DNA from: Methylococcaceae bacterium
GTDB lineage: Bacteria > Pseudomonadota > Gammaproteobacteria > Methylococcales > Methylomonadaceae
Reading direction: 5' to 3'
NCBI GenBank assembly: GCA_030693065.1
Contig: JAUYBL010000019.1
Span: 124,001 to 188,000 of the forward strand
Length of the DNA: 64,000 nucleotides
The position numbers were made by a program, and so were the translations under genes. How positions within the stretch are numbered: the stretch's first letter is position 1; every line of letters begins with the position of its first letter. A model generated the notes under the pieces. It searched no databases. It saw only the letters and a list, made by a program, of their open reading frames with translations, and was not told the DNA's origin. Positions 10,014 through 19,698 of this stretch are shown piece by piece.

Positions 10014-11693
10014 TTAGGTAGTCCGATTACCTGCACTTAGAATAACTTTAATTATTTTTCCTGGTATTAGCGCTTTGCTTGCTGCAGGAGGATTCCATTT
10101 AAGCAAATCAGTCATCGAAACATTAAATTTTCGGGAAATTTGCGCCAACGAATCGCCTTGTCTGACTATGTAGCTAATTGAACGAACACTGTTAGAAGCA
10201 AGTAAGGTTGGAGTTGCTGCTAAAGCTTGTTGGCCTGACGTTTTGATTGTTAACTTCTGTCCTGCAAGCAGAGCTGTTTTCAGATTTAGTTTATTCCACT
10301 CAGCAACATCCTTTACTGGTACCGAATAACGCTGAGCAACATTGAATAACGTATCACCTTTTTTCGCTACATAAAATTGCACAGCAGCGGATTTTTCAGT
10401 CGTTGTTTTAGGTAACAAAGGTATGCCAGTTACTTTGTTAGACGCCATATTAGAAGCTGGAATTTGTAATACCATCCCTGCACGAACTGAACTTGTCGCC
10501 AAATGATTGGCTTTACGTAAGGCCTCAATTGTCGTGTGATTTTTGCTTGCAATAGCAGTCAATCCTTCGCCAGATTTAACTTTATAAAGTGTAGTTAACG
10601 GTTTTTTGAGCTCAGACTCTTCCCGTTTGGCTAATACACTGGTCTCACGCGGGTAATATTTTTGTTTGACGCGTTCATCGTGGGGTAGTTGCGCAAGATT
10701 TTGTTTAAATACTTGAACCTTATCTACCGGAATTAACAACTGATGCGGGCCCTGAGGGGCCGTAGTTGCATGATTAAAGCCAGGATTTAACTTTAAAAAC
10801 TCATAAAGAGGAGTATTGGCAAGTTCGGCCGCTTTAGGCAAATCCAACTGAGAATGAACGTCGACTACCTCAAAGTAGGGTTTATTGGGGATATGTTGCA
10901 ATCTAATATTGTATTCTTCAGCATTGGCAAAGATTTTCGCCACTGCCAATAAACGTGGGACGTAATTCATTGTTTCTTCAGGCAGGCTTAGGGACCAATA
11001 ATCGGTAGGTAAATTTAGATCTTCATTACGCTCTATAGCTTTTCTGACATTACCTTTTCCGTAATTGTAAGATGCTAATGCGAGCAACCAATCACCATCG
11101 AATGTTTCACTTAACTGTTTGAGATAATCGGTTGCAGCTTTGGTCGATGCATATACATCACGGCGTCCGTCATACCAGTAATTTTGTTGTAAGCCGAAAT
11201 CATTACCCGTGGACGGAATAAATTGCCATAGCCCTGAAGCATCGCTCTTTGAATAAGCATCTGGCAAAAAAGCACTTTCGACGACCGGTAACAAGGCTAT
11301 CTCACCCGGAATATCCTTCGTTTCAATTTCTTCAAGAATATGATGTAAATAAGGTTGAGCACGCTGCTGAATAACTGCTAGGGAAGCGGGGTGCTGTAAA
11401 TACCAATCGATTTCACGATCAATACGTTCATTATCAATCTCGGGTAAAGAGTACAAAGCCAACATTCGTTCCCAAACAGTGTTTTTATGAGACGATGCGG
11501 TCTTAGCTTTATTTTTTTTAAAAAAAGACAGCTTGTTGCTCGGGTGGCGAACATAACTATTATCTTGACGATTTGATTCTGGCGGCCTGTCATTGAGGCT
11601 AAGAGGTGCTCTCGATGTATCGGAGCAACCGATTAACATTAGAGAGATCAATAGTAATAAAAAATTAGCTGACCTGTTAAAATTAACGTGCAT
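10014..11693 (-). CDS. mltD: membrane-bound lytic murein transglycosylase D (LysM lipoprotein)
   Basis: Cell-wall lytic transglycosylase attached to the outer membrane. Start ATG 11693 gives a lipoprotein signal (MHVNFNRSANFLLLLISLMLIGC). An upstream ATG at 11723 only adds residues before it. The SLT catalytic domain has the Glu in LLPVVESAF, followed by SGLWQFIPSTG and YNYGKGNV. Three C-terminal LysM repeats (starting YKVKSGEG, FYVAKKGD and YIVRQGD) bind peptidoglycan. The arrangement with the methyltransferase, rnhA and dnaQ matches the mltD-yafS-rnhA-dnaQ block of enterobacteria. Confidence 0.93.
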   Translation of the reverse strand: MHVNFNRSANFLLLLISLMLIGCSDTSRAPLSLNDRPPESNRQDNSYVRHPSNKLSFFKKNKAKTASSHKNTVWERMLALYSLPEIDNERIDREIDWYLQHPASLAVIQQRAQPYLHHILEEIETKDIPGEIALLPVVESAFLPDAYSKSDASGLWQFIPSTGNDFGLQQNYWYDGRRDVYASTKAATDYLKQLSETFDGDWLLALASYNYGKGNVRKAIERNEDLNLPTDYWSLSLPEETMNYVPRLLAVAKIFANAEEYNIRLQHIPNKPYFEVVDVHSQLDLPKAAELANTPLYEFLKLNPGFNHATTAPQGPHQLLIPVDKVQVFKQNLAQLPHDERVKQKYYPRETSVLAKREESELKKPLTTLYKVKSGEGLTAIASKNHTTIEALRKANHLATSSVRAGMVLQIPASNMASNKVTGIPLLPKTTTEKSAAVQFYVAKKGDTLFNVAQRYSVPVKDVAEWNKLNLKTALLAGQKLTIKTSGQQALAATPTLLASNSVRSISYIVRQGDSLAQISRKFNVSMTDLLKWNPPAASKALIPGKIIKVILSAGNRTT

Positions 11694-11792
11694 TATCTGA
11701 GCCTTAGCGTGTGGTTTTACCAAAACGCTTTCATTATAGCTTGTTTGTTTCGGAAATCACTAAAGTCGCGTCCTTAATATGGTTACTAACCA

Positions 11793-12503
11793 ATGAAACG
11801 TAATTTTTTATTCTCCTGGTACCAAACACCACGAGGCAAACTACTTAAAGAGCTGGAAGTCGAATATTTGCAGCGCGCCATCACTGTCAGTTGTCAGCAA
11901 TCGATACTGCAGATTGGCGGTCTTGGTTGGGAAAACGAGTTTATAGACAGTACACTCTATAAAAAATTTGTAATCCTTGACTCCAAACAGCTAGGCTCTT
12001 GCCCAGCCACAAAAATTCAAGCTAAATCTTATTTGCTGCCACTGCAAAGCAACAGTTTTGACATGATTTTGCTTCCGCATTTATTGGAATTTGATGAATA
12101 CCGCTTTCAAACGATGAGGGAAATCGAACGGGTGTTAAAACCAGAAGGTATTGTGGTGATAATTAATTTAAACCCATGGAGCCTGTGGGTTAGATATCAA
12201 TTTTTATGGGACAAGAAAATGTCTGATTCCTGGCGAGGCCATTTCATCTCCCAAGCAAGAGTTTTAGACTGGTTAAAATTACTTAATTTTGAAGTCACTA
12301 CCGCATCTGGCTTTTATCTAAACTCTGTCAAATCAACACAAGGCAAGTCCATAAGAAAAAACTGCACCTTTTCAGCCACTGCCTATGGAATAAGAGCAAT
12401 CAAACGACGTTACAATCTCATCCCATTAACGCCAATTAAATCCGGGAAACCTCGACTTGCAATGGCAAATTCAATTACATCGGCCAAACAAATACATAAA
12501 TGA
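11793..12503 (+). CDS. class I SAM-dependent methyltransferase (YafS-like)
   Basis: A 236-residue methyltransferase. A weak motif I appears as [13 protein letters not shown], and the family sequence [40 protein letters not shown] is clear in the middle. The basic, Ser/Lys-rich tail (after about 180) is of no known family. The protein resembles the methyltransferase-like YafS encoded just upstream of rnhA in Escherichia coli; its substrate is unknown. It overlaps rnhA by 4 nt (ATGA type), so the two are co-translated. Confidence 0.8.
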   Translation: MKRNFLFSWYQTPRGKLLKELEVEYLQRAITVSCQQSILQIGGLGWENEFIDSTLYKKFVILDSKQLGSCPATKIQAKSYLLPLQSNSFDMILLPHLLEFDEYRFQTMREIERVLKPEGIVVIINLNPWSLWVRYQFLWDKKMSDSWRGHFISQARVLDWLKLLNFEVTTASGFYLNSVKSTQGKSIRKNCTFSATAYGIRAIKRRYNLIPLTPIKSGKPRLAMANSITSAKQIHK

Positions 12504-12949
12504 GAGAACAAGTAATAATTCATACGGATGGAGCCTGTCGTGGCAACCCTGGGCCGGGCGGTTGGGGCGCATTACTTGTCTATAAAGGAATCGTAAAAGA
12601 GCTTCATGGCGGAGCGCCAGAAACTACCAATAACCGCATGGAACTAATGGCCGCAATACAGGCGCTTGAGACACTTAACAAGCCTTGCTCGGTCAATTTG
12701 AATACCGATTCAAAATATGTTCTACAAGGCATCACCGAGTGGATGCCAAACTGGAAAAAACGCGACTGGAAAACCGCTTCCCGCCACCCGGTTAAAAATG
12801 ACGATTTATGGCGCAGATTAGATGCCGCCATTCAACGGCACGAAATCACTTGGCAATGGGTAAAGGGTCATAATGGCAACCCGGGTAATGAACGAGCAGA
12901 CGCACTCGCTAATCTTGGAATCGACTCATTAAATGGCCCCAATAAATAA
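12500..12949 (+). CDS. rnhA: ribonuclease HI
   Basis: A 149-residue RNase HI that removes RNA from RNA:DNA hybrids. All catalytic residues are in their standard positions: D10 (IIHTDGAC), E48 (RMELMAA), D70 (LNTDSKY), H124 (KGHNGNPGN) and D134 (ERADALA). The basic protrusion ([16 protein letters not shown]) is present. The gene overlaps the methyltransferase gene by 4 nt. Confidence 0.98.
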   Translation: MREQVIIHTDGACRGNPGPGGWGALLVYKGIVKELHGGAPETTNNRMELMAAIQALETLNKPCSVNLNTDSKYVLQGITEWMPNWKKRDWKTASRHPVKNDDLWRRLDAAIQRHEITWQWVKGHNGNPGNERADALANLGIDSLNGPNK

Positions 12950-12951
12950 GG

Positions 12952-13329
12952 CTATTTTTTTTCCATCAACACTTTCAACGCGGCAAATGGATTATGTGTT
13001 GATTCCGGTGCTGATGATTTACTGACTGACTGACTCCCAAACCGCGTTTCTTCATAACGTGCATGTTCATTATCGTGGCAATAAAGACACAACAACTCCC
13101 AGTTACTGCCATCTGAAGGATTGTCATCATGATTATGATTTTTATGATGAACAGTGAGTTCGGCCAAGTTTTTGTGGTCAAATTCACGCGTACAACGCCC
13201 ACAAACCCACGGATACAATTTAAGGGCTTGTCCACGGTAAGATTGCTCCCTTAGTTCTTGATTGCGGCGTGCATCAGCAACAATCTGATTAAGCTTAGCT
13301 TTGTCTGGCTGTATTTTTTTTATAGTCAT
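12952..13329 (-). CDS. yajD: YajD-like HNH nuclease family protein
   Basis: A 125-residue protein with an HNH domain: CGRCTREFD, LTVHHKNHNHDDNPSDGSNW, LLCLYCHDNEH. The two CxxC-type pairs should hold zinc, with the HH and N as the metal-dependent active site. The sequence matches the YajD family of Escherichia coli, whose role is unknown. It is inserted convergently between rnhA and dnaQ, which normally adjoin. It is intact and starts with ATG 13329. Confidence 0.85.
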   Translation of the reverse strand: MTIKKIQPDKAKLNQIVADARRNQELREQSYRGQALKLYPWVCGRCTREFDHKNLAELTVHHKNHNHDDNPSDGSNWELLCLYCHDNEHARYEETRFGSQSVSKSSAPESTHNPFAALKVLMEKK

Positions 13330-13397
13330 TGGTGATGATCCTGTTTAAATTCAGTGTTTAAAATGCATCTAACATTTATAAATTATAAGGTAACTGC

Positions 13398-14120
13398 GTG
13401 AATAATCGAAAATTTGCAGATCGACTTGTTGTTCTGGATACAGAAACTACCGGCCTCAATCCTCAGGAAGGTCACCGAATCATTGAGATTGGTTGTGTAG
13501 AGCTGATTAATCGCCGACTAACGGGTAATCGTTTTCATGTATACATTAATCCAGACCGAATGATTGATGCAGGTGCCATAGAAGTTCACGGCATTACTAA
13601 TGAATTTTTAGAAGACAAACCCCGTTTCAAAGATGTTGCAGAAGATTTTATTGGTTTTATAACTGGTGCTGAACTAGTTATTCATAACGCGCCATTCGAC
13701 GTCGGTTTTATCAATCATGAATTCTCCCGCCTCGAAAATACAAAAGAAGTCGGCAGCTATAGCAAAATTTTTGACACGCTAACTTACGCCCGAAAAAAAC
13801 ATCCAGGGCAGCGGAATAGCTTAGATGCTCTTTGCAAACGTTATGGCATAGACAATAGCCACAGAGATTTGCATGGCGCATTGCTGGATGCTGAAATACT
13901 TGCAGAGGTATTTTTACTAATGACTGGCGGACAGGCTTCGCTGATTGAAGATAGTCAGCAAAAAACTGAAACCACTAAAACTGACGAGAAGAAGCAACAA
14001 CTACCAATTACTCGACCTGCCCTTAAAGTCATACAGTGTAATGAAGATGAATTGAATGTTCATCAACAACGCTTGGAGGCTATTGAAAAAACAAGCGGCG
14101 GATGTATTTGGAGCAGATAA
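13398..14120 (+). CDS. dnaQ: DNA polymerase III epsilon subunit (3'-5' proofreading exonuclease)
   Basis: A DEDDh exonuclease of 240 residues. Motifs are VLDTETTGLN (Exo I, D15/E17), VIHNAPFDVGFINHE (Exo II), and HRDLHGALLDAEILAEVF (Exo III with the His). The C-terminal region after about 185 is the flexible, Lys/Gln-rich link to the polymerase alpha subunit. The start is GTG 13398 with AAGG 8-11 nt upstream. The canonical rnhA-dnaQ pair is separated here by a convergent yajD-like gene. Confidence 0.96.
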   Translation: MNNRKFADRLVVLDTETTGLNPQEGHRIIEIGCVELINRRLTGNRFHVYINPDRMIDAGAIEVHGITNEFLEDKPRFKDVAEDFIGFITGAELVIHNAPFDVGFINHEFSRLENTKEVGSYSKIFDTLTYARKKHPGQRNSLDALCKRYGIDNSHRDLHGALLDAEILAEVFLLMTGGQASLIEDSQQKTETTKTDEKKQQLPITRPALKVIQCNEDELNVHQQRLEAIEKTSGGCIWSR

Positions 14121-14123
14121 AAA

Positions 14124-14148
14124 AATTCCCGGGACATGCCCGGGAATT
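14124..14148 (-). terminator. Rho-independent terminator of the DeaD helicase gene
   Basis: A 10-bp GC-rich stem (14124-14133 with 14139-14148, AATTCCCGGG) and 5-nt loop, followed on the minus strand by a run of Ts. It lies just 3' of both the convergent dnaQ and deaD genes. Confidence 0.8.
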
Positions 14149-14173
14149 AATTTAGATTTTAAAAAAACAAATA

Positions 14174-15952
14174 CTACTCAGCTTTAGGCTTTGCCTTGAT
14201 TGAAGTAGAACTCATTCTTTTTTTGCTTTTGTCTTTCTTTTTATCGCTATCGTCAGACCGCTCGTCTCTACCTTCCATTCTGGAAATATTTAATTGCTGT
14301 CCCACAACACGCACTTTTTTCAACTCCTGCAGCAATTCCTTAGGCATTCCGGCAGGTAACTCAATCGTGCTGAAATCGTCCTGAATTCTAATTCTGGCTA
14401 TATGGTCGCCATCTATGCCCGTTTCATTGGCAATAGCACCGACGATATTACCTGGCTTTACTCCGTGGTTATGACCCACTTCAATACGATAAACTTCCAT
14501 TTCAATATCGGCACCAAAAGAGCGCTTAGGTTTTTTATCTCTTTGCGGGCGATCTTCTCTTTGTGGACGATCAGATCTTTCAGAACGCTCTGATCTATCG
14601 CGATCATCTTTCGGTCTTTTCGGCAGATTTTGTAACAGTAACGGCGTTTCGCCCTGCACCAACTTTGCCAATGCAGCCGCGATTTCCAATGAAGAAACAT
14701 TGTGCTCTTGCTCGTACTGTTCAATCAACTGAGTGAAAAAGCCGAGTTCTTCAGCCGCTAACGTGTCAGTAATATTTTGCTTAAAACGCGAGATACGTTT
14801 GTTGTTGATGACTTCAGTCGAAGGCAAGCCCATTTCCTCGACTTTTTGCTTGGTTGCACGCTCAATGTTGCCTAATAGTTTTCTTTCTCTAGGTGCGATA
14901 AACAAAATCGCATCGCCAGTCCGGCCTGCTCGTCCCGTTCTACCAATACGATGCACGTAAGATTCGGTATCGTAAGGAATGTCGTAATTGACCACGTGGG
15001 TGATACGATCGACATCCAAACCGCGGGCGGCAACGTCAGTCGCAATCAAAATATCCAGCTTGCCATTTTTGAGATTGTTAATAGCCCGCTCACGCAGTGC
15101 TTGAGACATATCACCATTAATAGCTGCTGCAGAGTAGCCTCGAGCTTCAAGCTTTTCTGCCAATTCAACGGTCGCAGTCTTAGTGCGAACGAAGATAATC
15201 ATGCCGTCAAAAGTTTCCGCTTCTAATATACGCGTTAATGCATCCAATTTATGAACGCCGCTGACTACCCAAAAGCGCTGGCGAATGTTTTCCGCCGATG
15301 CGGTAGTCACTTTAATCGTGACATGTTCAGGCTCGTTTAAATACTCGTCGGCAATTTTACGAATCACTGACGGCATGGTCGCTGAAAACAAGCAAATCTG
15401 TCTCTGTTCCGGAATTTGCTCAAGAATCCATTCCACATCATCGATAAAGCCCATACGCAACATTTCATCGGCTTCATCCAGCACCAAAAAGCCAAGTCCG
15501 TTCAGATTTAACGTACCTTTGCGCATGTGATCCATAACTCGACCAGGCGTACCGACAATAACGTGAGCACCACGCTTTAGTTGTCTCAACTGGGTGCTGT
15601 AATCTTGCCCACCGTAAATAGGAAGAACATGAAAACCTTTTAAATGTGCGGCATAGCGCTGAAATGCTTCCGCCACCTGTATAGCAAGTTCGCGAGTAGG
15701 CGCTAAAACAAGAACTTGAGGATCTTTTTTATTAAGATCGATACGAGACAAAATGGGCAACGCAAAGGCCGCCGTTTTACCGGTACCTGTTTGGGCTTGC
15801 CCAAGAACGTCTTTACCGGCCAGAATTAGAGGGATGGTTTGAGCCTGAATAGGCGAAGGTGTTTCATAACCGACATCATTCAGCGCTTTTAGCACCGGTT
15901 CGATCAGAGCTAAATCACGGAAAGAGGGTAATGTAGAAACATCATTGGACAT
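14174..15952 (-). CDS. deaD: DEAD-box ATP-dependent RNA helicase (DeaD/CsdA)
   Basis: A 592-residue cold-shock/ribosome-assembly type RNA helicase. The Q motif (GYETPSPIQAQTIP), AQTGTGKT, DEAD (LDEADEML), SAT and HRIGRTGRAG motifs are all present. After the two RecA folds (1-370) come an extended helical region, an Arg/Asp-rich linker (DRSERSERSDRP), a DbpA-type RRM (EVYRIEVGHNHGVKPGNIVGAI) and a Lys/Ser-rich tail. This is the full DeaD plan rather than RhlB or SrmB. A 204-bp leader without genes lies upstream and could be a regulated 5' UTR, as in other deaD genes. Confidence 0.94.
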   Translation of the reverse strand: MSNDVSTLPSFRDLALIEPVLKALNDVGYETPSPIQAQTIPLILAGKDVLGQAQTGTGKTAAFALPILSRIDLNKKDPQVLVLAPTRELAIQVAEAFQRYAAHLKGFHVLPIYGGQDYSTQLRQLKRGAHVIVGTPGRVMDHMRKGTLNLNGLGFLVLDEADEMLRMGFIDDVEWILEQIPEQRQICLFSATMPSVIRKIADEYLNEPEHVTIKVTTASAENIRQRFWVVSGVHKLDALTRILEAETFDGMIIFVRTKTATVELAEKLEARGYSAAAINGDMSQALRERAINNLKNGKLDILIATDVAARGLDVDRITHVVNYDIPYDTESYVHRIGRTGRAGRTGDAILFIAPRERKLLGNIERATKQKVEEMGLPSTEVINNKRISRFKQNITDTLAAEELGFFTQLIEQYEQEHNVSSLEIAAALAKLVQGETPLLLQNLPKRPKDDRDRSERSERSDRPQREDRPQRDKKPKRSFGADIEMEVYRIEVGHNHGVKPGNIVGAIANETGIDGDHIARIRIQDDFSTIELPAGMPKELLQELKKVRVVGQQLNISRMEGRDERSDDSDKKKDKSKKRMSSTSIKAKPKAE

Positions 15953-16156
15953 GGATTTACCTGTTTGGATATAAAGGCGCAGAAAGCGCTAAGGAATTGT
16001 TTTACTGAGTTATTATATCTGATTAGCTGGCTTTTTGCAGCATATTCAGGCTATGTTTAGATTTACCAAGTACTGGAGAATCTCTTGTTTCTCGCAAAAC
16101 CAAACTTATTTGATAGTTAATTAGCCATCATCTGCAAAAAATGAGCTATGCACCTT

Positions 16157-16894
16157 TTATATTCGATAACAATAAAGCTTGGTTTTACGCCTGTCCGAAA
16201 GTTGAATCACCGATTCAGGATGCCAATCCGGCACTGAAAATGATGACGACACAAACAGGCTGCCGGGATGCATTTCGCGCCGAATTTTTTCACCCAATTG
16301 ATCCATAAACAAGGGTGACAAAAATGCAAACACCAGTTTTTGATTGGCTAAATCACAATCCCATAAACTTTTATTCTGAACAGTTACGTTGGTCAATAAT
16401 CGACAACGCCAACGCAATATCAACCAAGGAAGTGGCGCCCGTTCAATCGCTGTAATGTTTAGCAAAAATAAGCGTTTTGCTAACGGCACAACAACAGAGC
16501 CAACGCCTGCACCAAGCTCGACAAAACTATCCGCATTTTCCTGTTTAACCAAAGAAATCATTGTCTCGGCTACTGCCGAAGAGGATAAAAACAGCGGCAC
16601 ATCACCTTTAGCAGTACCCCAAAATACTACGATCAAGACCAACAACGTCAAGAGATATAACCATGAGGGAAGATCAAGAGCTGACAGACCTAACGCTGCC
16701 GGCAAAAACAACAGGTGAATGGGCATCCACCAAATGGCTTGATGGAATAATCGAGAGATCGCTGCTGCTATTATTCCTTGAAAAATAACAACAAGCCAAA
16801 AGCTAAATACTAACTGAGGAACATTTCTGGCTAACAAAATAGCCGTTATTAATCCTATACCCTGACAAGCCAGCGCTTTAAGTAATGACATCAA
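16157..16894 (-). CDS. membrane-anchored class I methyltransferase
   Basis: A 245-residue protein with four predicted membrane helices in residues 1-95 (such as LLKALACQGIGLITAILLA and LYLLTLLVLIVVFWG) and then a Rossmann methyltransferase domain. The SAM-binding motif is FVELGAGVGSVVVPLAKR at about 122-140, followed by ITAIERAPLP. The layout recalls FAM173-like lysine methyltransferases, but the substrate is unknown. It lies 51 bp after motB on the same strand and is probably co-transcribed with motAB. Confidence 0.7.
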   Translation of the reverse strand: MMSLLKALACQGIGLITAILLARNVPQLVFSFWLVVIFQGIIAAAISRLFHQAIWWMPIHLLFLPAALGLSALDLPSWLYLLTLLVLIVVFWGTAKGDVPLFLSSSAVAETMISLVKQENADSFVELGAGVGSVVVPLAKRLFLLNITAIERAPLPWLILRWRCRLLTNVTVQNKSLWDCDLANQKLVFAFLSPLFMDQLGEKIRREMHPGSLFVSSSFSVPDWHPESVIQLSDRRKTKLYCYRI

Positions 16895-16945
16895 TACGGG
16901 CGATTATCGATTCAAAAAGGTCGGCTCAATCAGGTACTTCAATCT

Positions 16946-17884
16946 TTACGGCGAAGTTATTTTGGTATTTTTTTGCACATTTTCAGGCATTTTCGGCAAA
17001 GTTGGCGGCTCTTGTTGCTCGCCACCAGCTTCTTCCAATACCTGTTTTTCGGCTTTTTTGTTCATTACAATAATAGATATTCGCCGGTTCATAGGATCTG
17101 TTGGATTTTCAGCTACAAAAGGAATGCTTGATGACAAACCAACCACTCGCAACACTTTATCTTCATTAAAGCCGCCCTGAGTCAATTGTTTGCGAGCAAC
17201 ATTTGCCCTATCACTAGAAAGCTCCCAGTTAGAATAACCTAATTGATTGGCAGGAAATGGTAACGCATCAGTATGTCCGTTAATCGTAATTTTATTCGGC
17301 AGTTCATTAATCACCGGTGCTAACTCTCGTAAAATCATTTGCGCATAAGGCTCAATTCCAGAGCTTGCCAATTTAAACATGGGCCTATTTTTAGCATCAA
17401 CCACCTGAATTTTTAAACCTTCGGGGGTTGATTCCAGCCTGATTTGCTCCTTATATTCATTCAAATTTGGATTAGCCTGAACCATTTCCTGGATTTTTTC
17501 CTTTAGCTTTTCCAGCTTCTCTTTCTCCATTTGCTCAGCCCGGCGTGCCAATTCTTCTTCGCTAACTTCTTCAGAAGTAATGGCTTGGCCTTTATCTACC
17601 TGACCTTGATCCTTGGAAGTTAAATCATCGCCTCCTCCTTGAACAAGGCTAGTCCGATCACCGACCCCTTCACCACCATTGAGAGAAACCTTATATGGAT
17701 CTTCGAAATATTCTGCGATGCCTTTTTTGGTAGCCTCATCGGTCGACCCTAACAGCCACATTAATAAGAAAAATGCCATCATCGCGGTAACAAAATCCGC
17801 GTAAGCAACCTTCCAGGCACCGCCATGATGGCCGTGCCCGCCTTTCTTTTTTATTTTTTTTATGATGATTGGTTGTTCGGCCAC
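16946..17884 (-). CDS. motB: flagellar motor protein MotB
   Basis: Stator subunit of the flagellar motor, 312 residues. A basic cytoplasmic N-terminus is followed by the single membrane helix VAYADFVTAMMAFFLLMWLLGS, with the proton-carrying Asp in YADF. Then come a periplasmic plug/linker with an E/K-rich coiled region (about 108-140), an OmpA-like peptidoglycan-binding domain (ITINGHTDALPF ... NWELSSDRANVARKQL) and a Gln/Pro-rich tail. It begins 4 nt after motA. Confidence 0.95.
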   Translation of the reverse strand: MAEQPIIIKKIKKKGGHGHHGGAWKVAYADFVTAMMAFFLLMWLLGSTDEATKKGIAEYFEDPYKVSLNGGEGVGDRTSLVQGGGDDLTSKDQGQVDKGQAITSEEVSEEELARRAEQMEKEKLEKLKEKIQEMVQANPNLNEYKEQIRLESTPEGLKIQVVDAKNRPMFKLASSGIEPYAQMILRELAPVINELPNKITINGHTDALPFPANQLGYSNWELSSDRANVARKQLTQGGFNEDKVLRVVGLSSSIPFVAENPTDPMNRRISIIVMNKKAEKQVLEEAGGEQQEPPTLPKMPENVQKNTKITSP

Positions 17885-17888
17885 AACA

Positions 17889-18737
17889 TTATCCTTTTGC
17901 TGCTTTCATTTGTTCTTCCATTTCGGCAAAGCCCGGACGCATTTCAGACACAATCACATTACGCATAAACTCTACTGTCATCGCCGGCGAAGTGCCTTTT
18001 GCGCAATTCAACAAACCTTTTTGCGCACACTTATAAGCGTTACCCTCTGCGTCCAAACGATCTTGCATTACTGCAGCAACAGGGCCGACAAAACCATAAG
18101 CTAACAAAATACCCAAAAAGGTTCCCACCAATGCCGCAGCGATCAACTTACCTAACTCGGCTGGCGGAATACCTACTGATTCCATAGTATGCACAACTCC
18201 CATTACCGCAGCGACGATACCAAATGCGGGCATACCATCACCAACATTCTGAACCGCTTTAATGGGTGCATGACCTTCTTCATGATGTACTTCAATCGCC
18301 TGATCCATCAGATCCTCTAATTGATTAACATCAACACCTGTGGTGATTAAGCGCAGATTGTCACAAATAAAATCCATCAAATGATGATCAGCCAGCACTT
18401 TCTCACCAAACACAGAGCTACTTTCAGGATTTTCAATGACCGCTTCCAAAGCAAGTAAACCTTCGCGCCGCGCTTTTTGACTTAGTGCATTAAAACTTAA
18501 TAGCAATTGAACATAAAAATCCTTGTTAAATTTATTGCTTTTCATCGTAGCAGTACCGCCCGCCAATGCTGCTTTAACGGTATGCATAGAGTTACCGGCA
18601 AGAAAAGCACCAAATGCCGAACCGCCAATAATAAGCACCTCAACAGGTTGCATTAATACGCCAAGATGCCCTCCCGCTAGTAAAAACCCACCCAAGACGC
18701 ACCCTAAAATAATTAGGTATCCGATAATTACAAACAT
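17889..18737 (-). CDS. motA: flagellar motor stator protein MotA
   Basis: A 282-residue proton-channel stator with four membrane helices (about 1-20, 33-50, 170-195, 205-225) and the family segments VEVLIIGGSAFGAFLAG and VGDGMPAFGIVAAVMGVVHTM. The cytoplasmic loop that meets FliG is present (about 60-165, including RREGLLALE). It forms an operon with motB and perhaps the methyltransferase. No other flagellar gene is in the window, so the pair is isolated from its regulon. Confidence 0.95.
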   Translation of the reverse strand: MFVIIGYLIILGCVLGGFLLAGGHLGVLMQPVEVLIIGGSAFGAFLAGNSMHTVKAALAGGTATMKSNKFNKDFYVQLLLSFNALSQKARREGLLALEAVIENPESSSVFGEKVLADHHLMDFICDNLRLITTGVDVNQLEDLMDQAIEVHHEEGHAPIKAVQNVGDGMPAFGIVAAVMGVVHTMESVGIPPAELGKLIAAALVGTFLGILLAYGFVGPVAAVMQDRLDAEGNAYKCAQKGLLNCAKGTSPAMTVEFMRNVIVSEMRPGFAEMEEQMKAAKG

Positions 18738-19084
18738 AGCGATCTCATAAAGTTAAGAATTGAAAAAATTAATAAACAGCAACCTAGTGTTTCGAATGTT
18801 TGAGTTTCAATAAACCAGAGAGGGACCAAACTCAACTTACACCTTTCAGCAGCATGCGAAACACCAGGATGCTGAATCAAAAATGTGAACCAAGTATAGT
18901 TTGTTATAAAACATCTATTAGGAACGGGAAGCTCTAAAAAGAACTTTTAAGACAGGCTAGAGAGATCAAAAACATAATCTATTGATTTTATGGTTTAAAA
19001 AAACACGCACTTATCAATAAATACTAAAAATTGCCACGCTGTGATTTTTATTTGCGACCGATAAGACACACTACGTAATATTTT
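18738..19084. other. intergenic region without a recognisable gene
   Basis: 347 AT-rich bases between motA and a small membrane-protein gene. It must hold the motAB promoter, but no convincing sigma-28 or sigma-70 pair could be picked out. There is a weak hairpin around 18847-18878 (TTCAGCA ... TGCTGAA). Confidence 0.4.
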
Positions 19085-19603
19085 CTACAGACAATCACCA
19101 ATTTCCATAATCAACAACCTGCAGTCGAAGAAGGTATTCGGATATTTTGTGCTGATGATAAATCGCAAAAAATACTCCAAAAACATAAAAACAGTAATAG
19201 TGCGAGCAGCACCACTAAACAACCTATATCGCGAATGAACAGAGCAACGCCACACCGAGGTCGTCCACCAAATAATCGGCAACAACAACATCAGATGCAC
19301 AGTCTTCCAACTGGCGATTGTGTACGTTACATTCGTTACCCGGTAATCCACATAGAATAACGCTGCGTTGACAAATACAAAAAACGGCCAAAATGCATAT
19401 ACCAATGATGCTTTACCTAACCACATAGCACGTAAGAAAAAATAAACATTTTTATACTGCGGTTGTATCCAATATTTTGCCACTGCCGGAGTGTTGTAGT
19501 AGACCAGCAAAAAAATCGACGTCAAAAAAATACCCGTTTCAAGCGGATTAAATAGATGAGTAAACGCAAAAATAATAGGTAAAGTATTTATAAACATGGG
19601 CAT
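19085..19603 (-). CDS. uncharacterised integral membrane protein
   Basis: About 172 residues from ATG 19603. A TTG at 19627 and an ATG at 19597 are alternatives. Four or five hydrophobic helices are visible, for instance GIFLTSIFLLVYY, YAFWPFFVFVNAALFYV and VHLMLLLPIIWW. No enzymatic motif is recognised. It stands alone between motA and the tetR-efflux locus, 95 bp downstream of the tetR stop on the same strand, so it could be co-transcribed with tetR. The product is a hypothetical protein. Confidence 0.5.
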   Translation of the reverse strand: MPMFINTLPIIFAFTHLFNPLETGIFLTSIFLLVYYNTPAVAKYWIQPQYKNVYFFLRAMWLGKASLVYAFWPFFVFVNAALFYVDYRVTNVTYTIASWKTVHLMLLLPIIWWTTSVWRCSVHSRYRLFSGAARTITVFMFLEYFLRFIISTKYPNTFFDCRLLIMEIGDCL

Positions 19604-19698
19604 CAATAAAATGTCTATGGAAAACAATCATTCTATAGCTGACTTGCAACCGGTCAAGGTCACTTCAAATTACCAAAACCCTCCCCCAATATATCCAC

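Noticed and set aside
19050-19070. ACCGATAAG as a sigma-28 -10 element near motA
   Set aside because: It points away from motA and has no TAAA element at the right distance.
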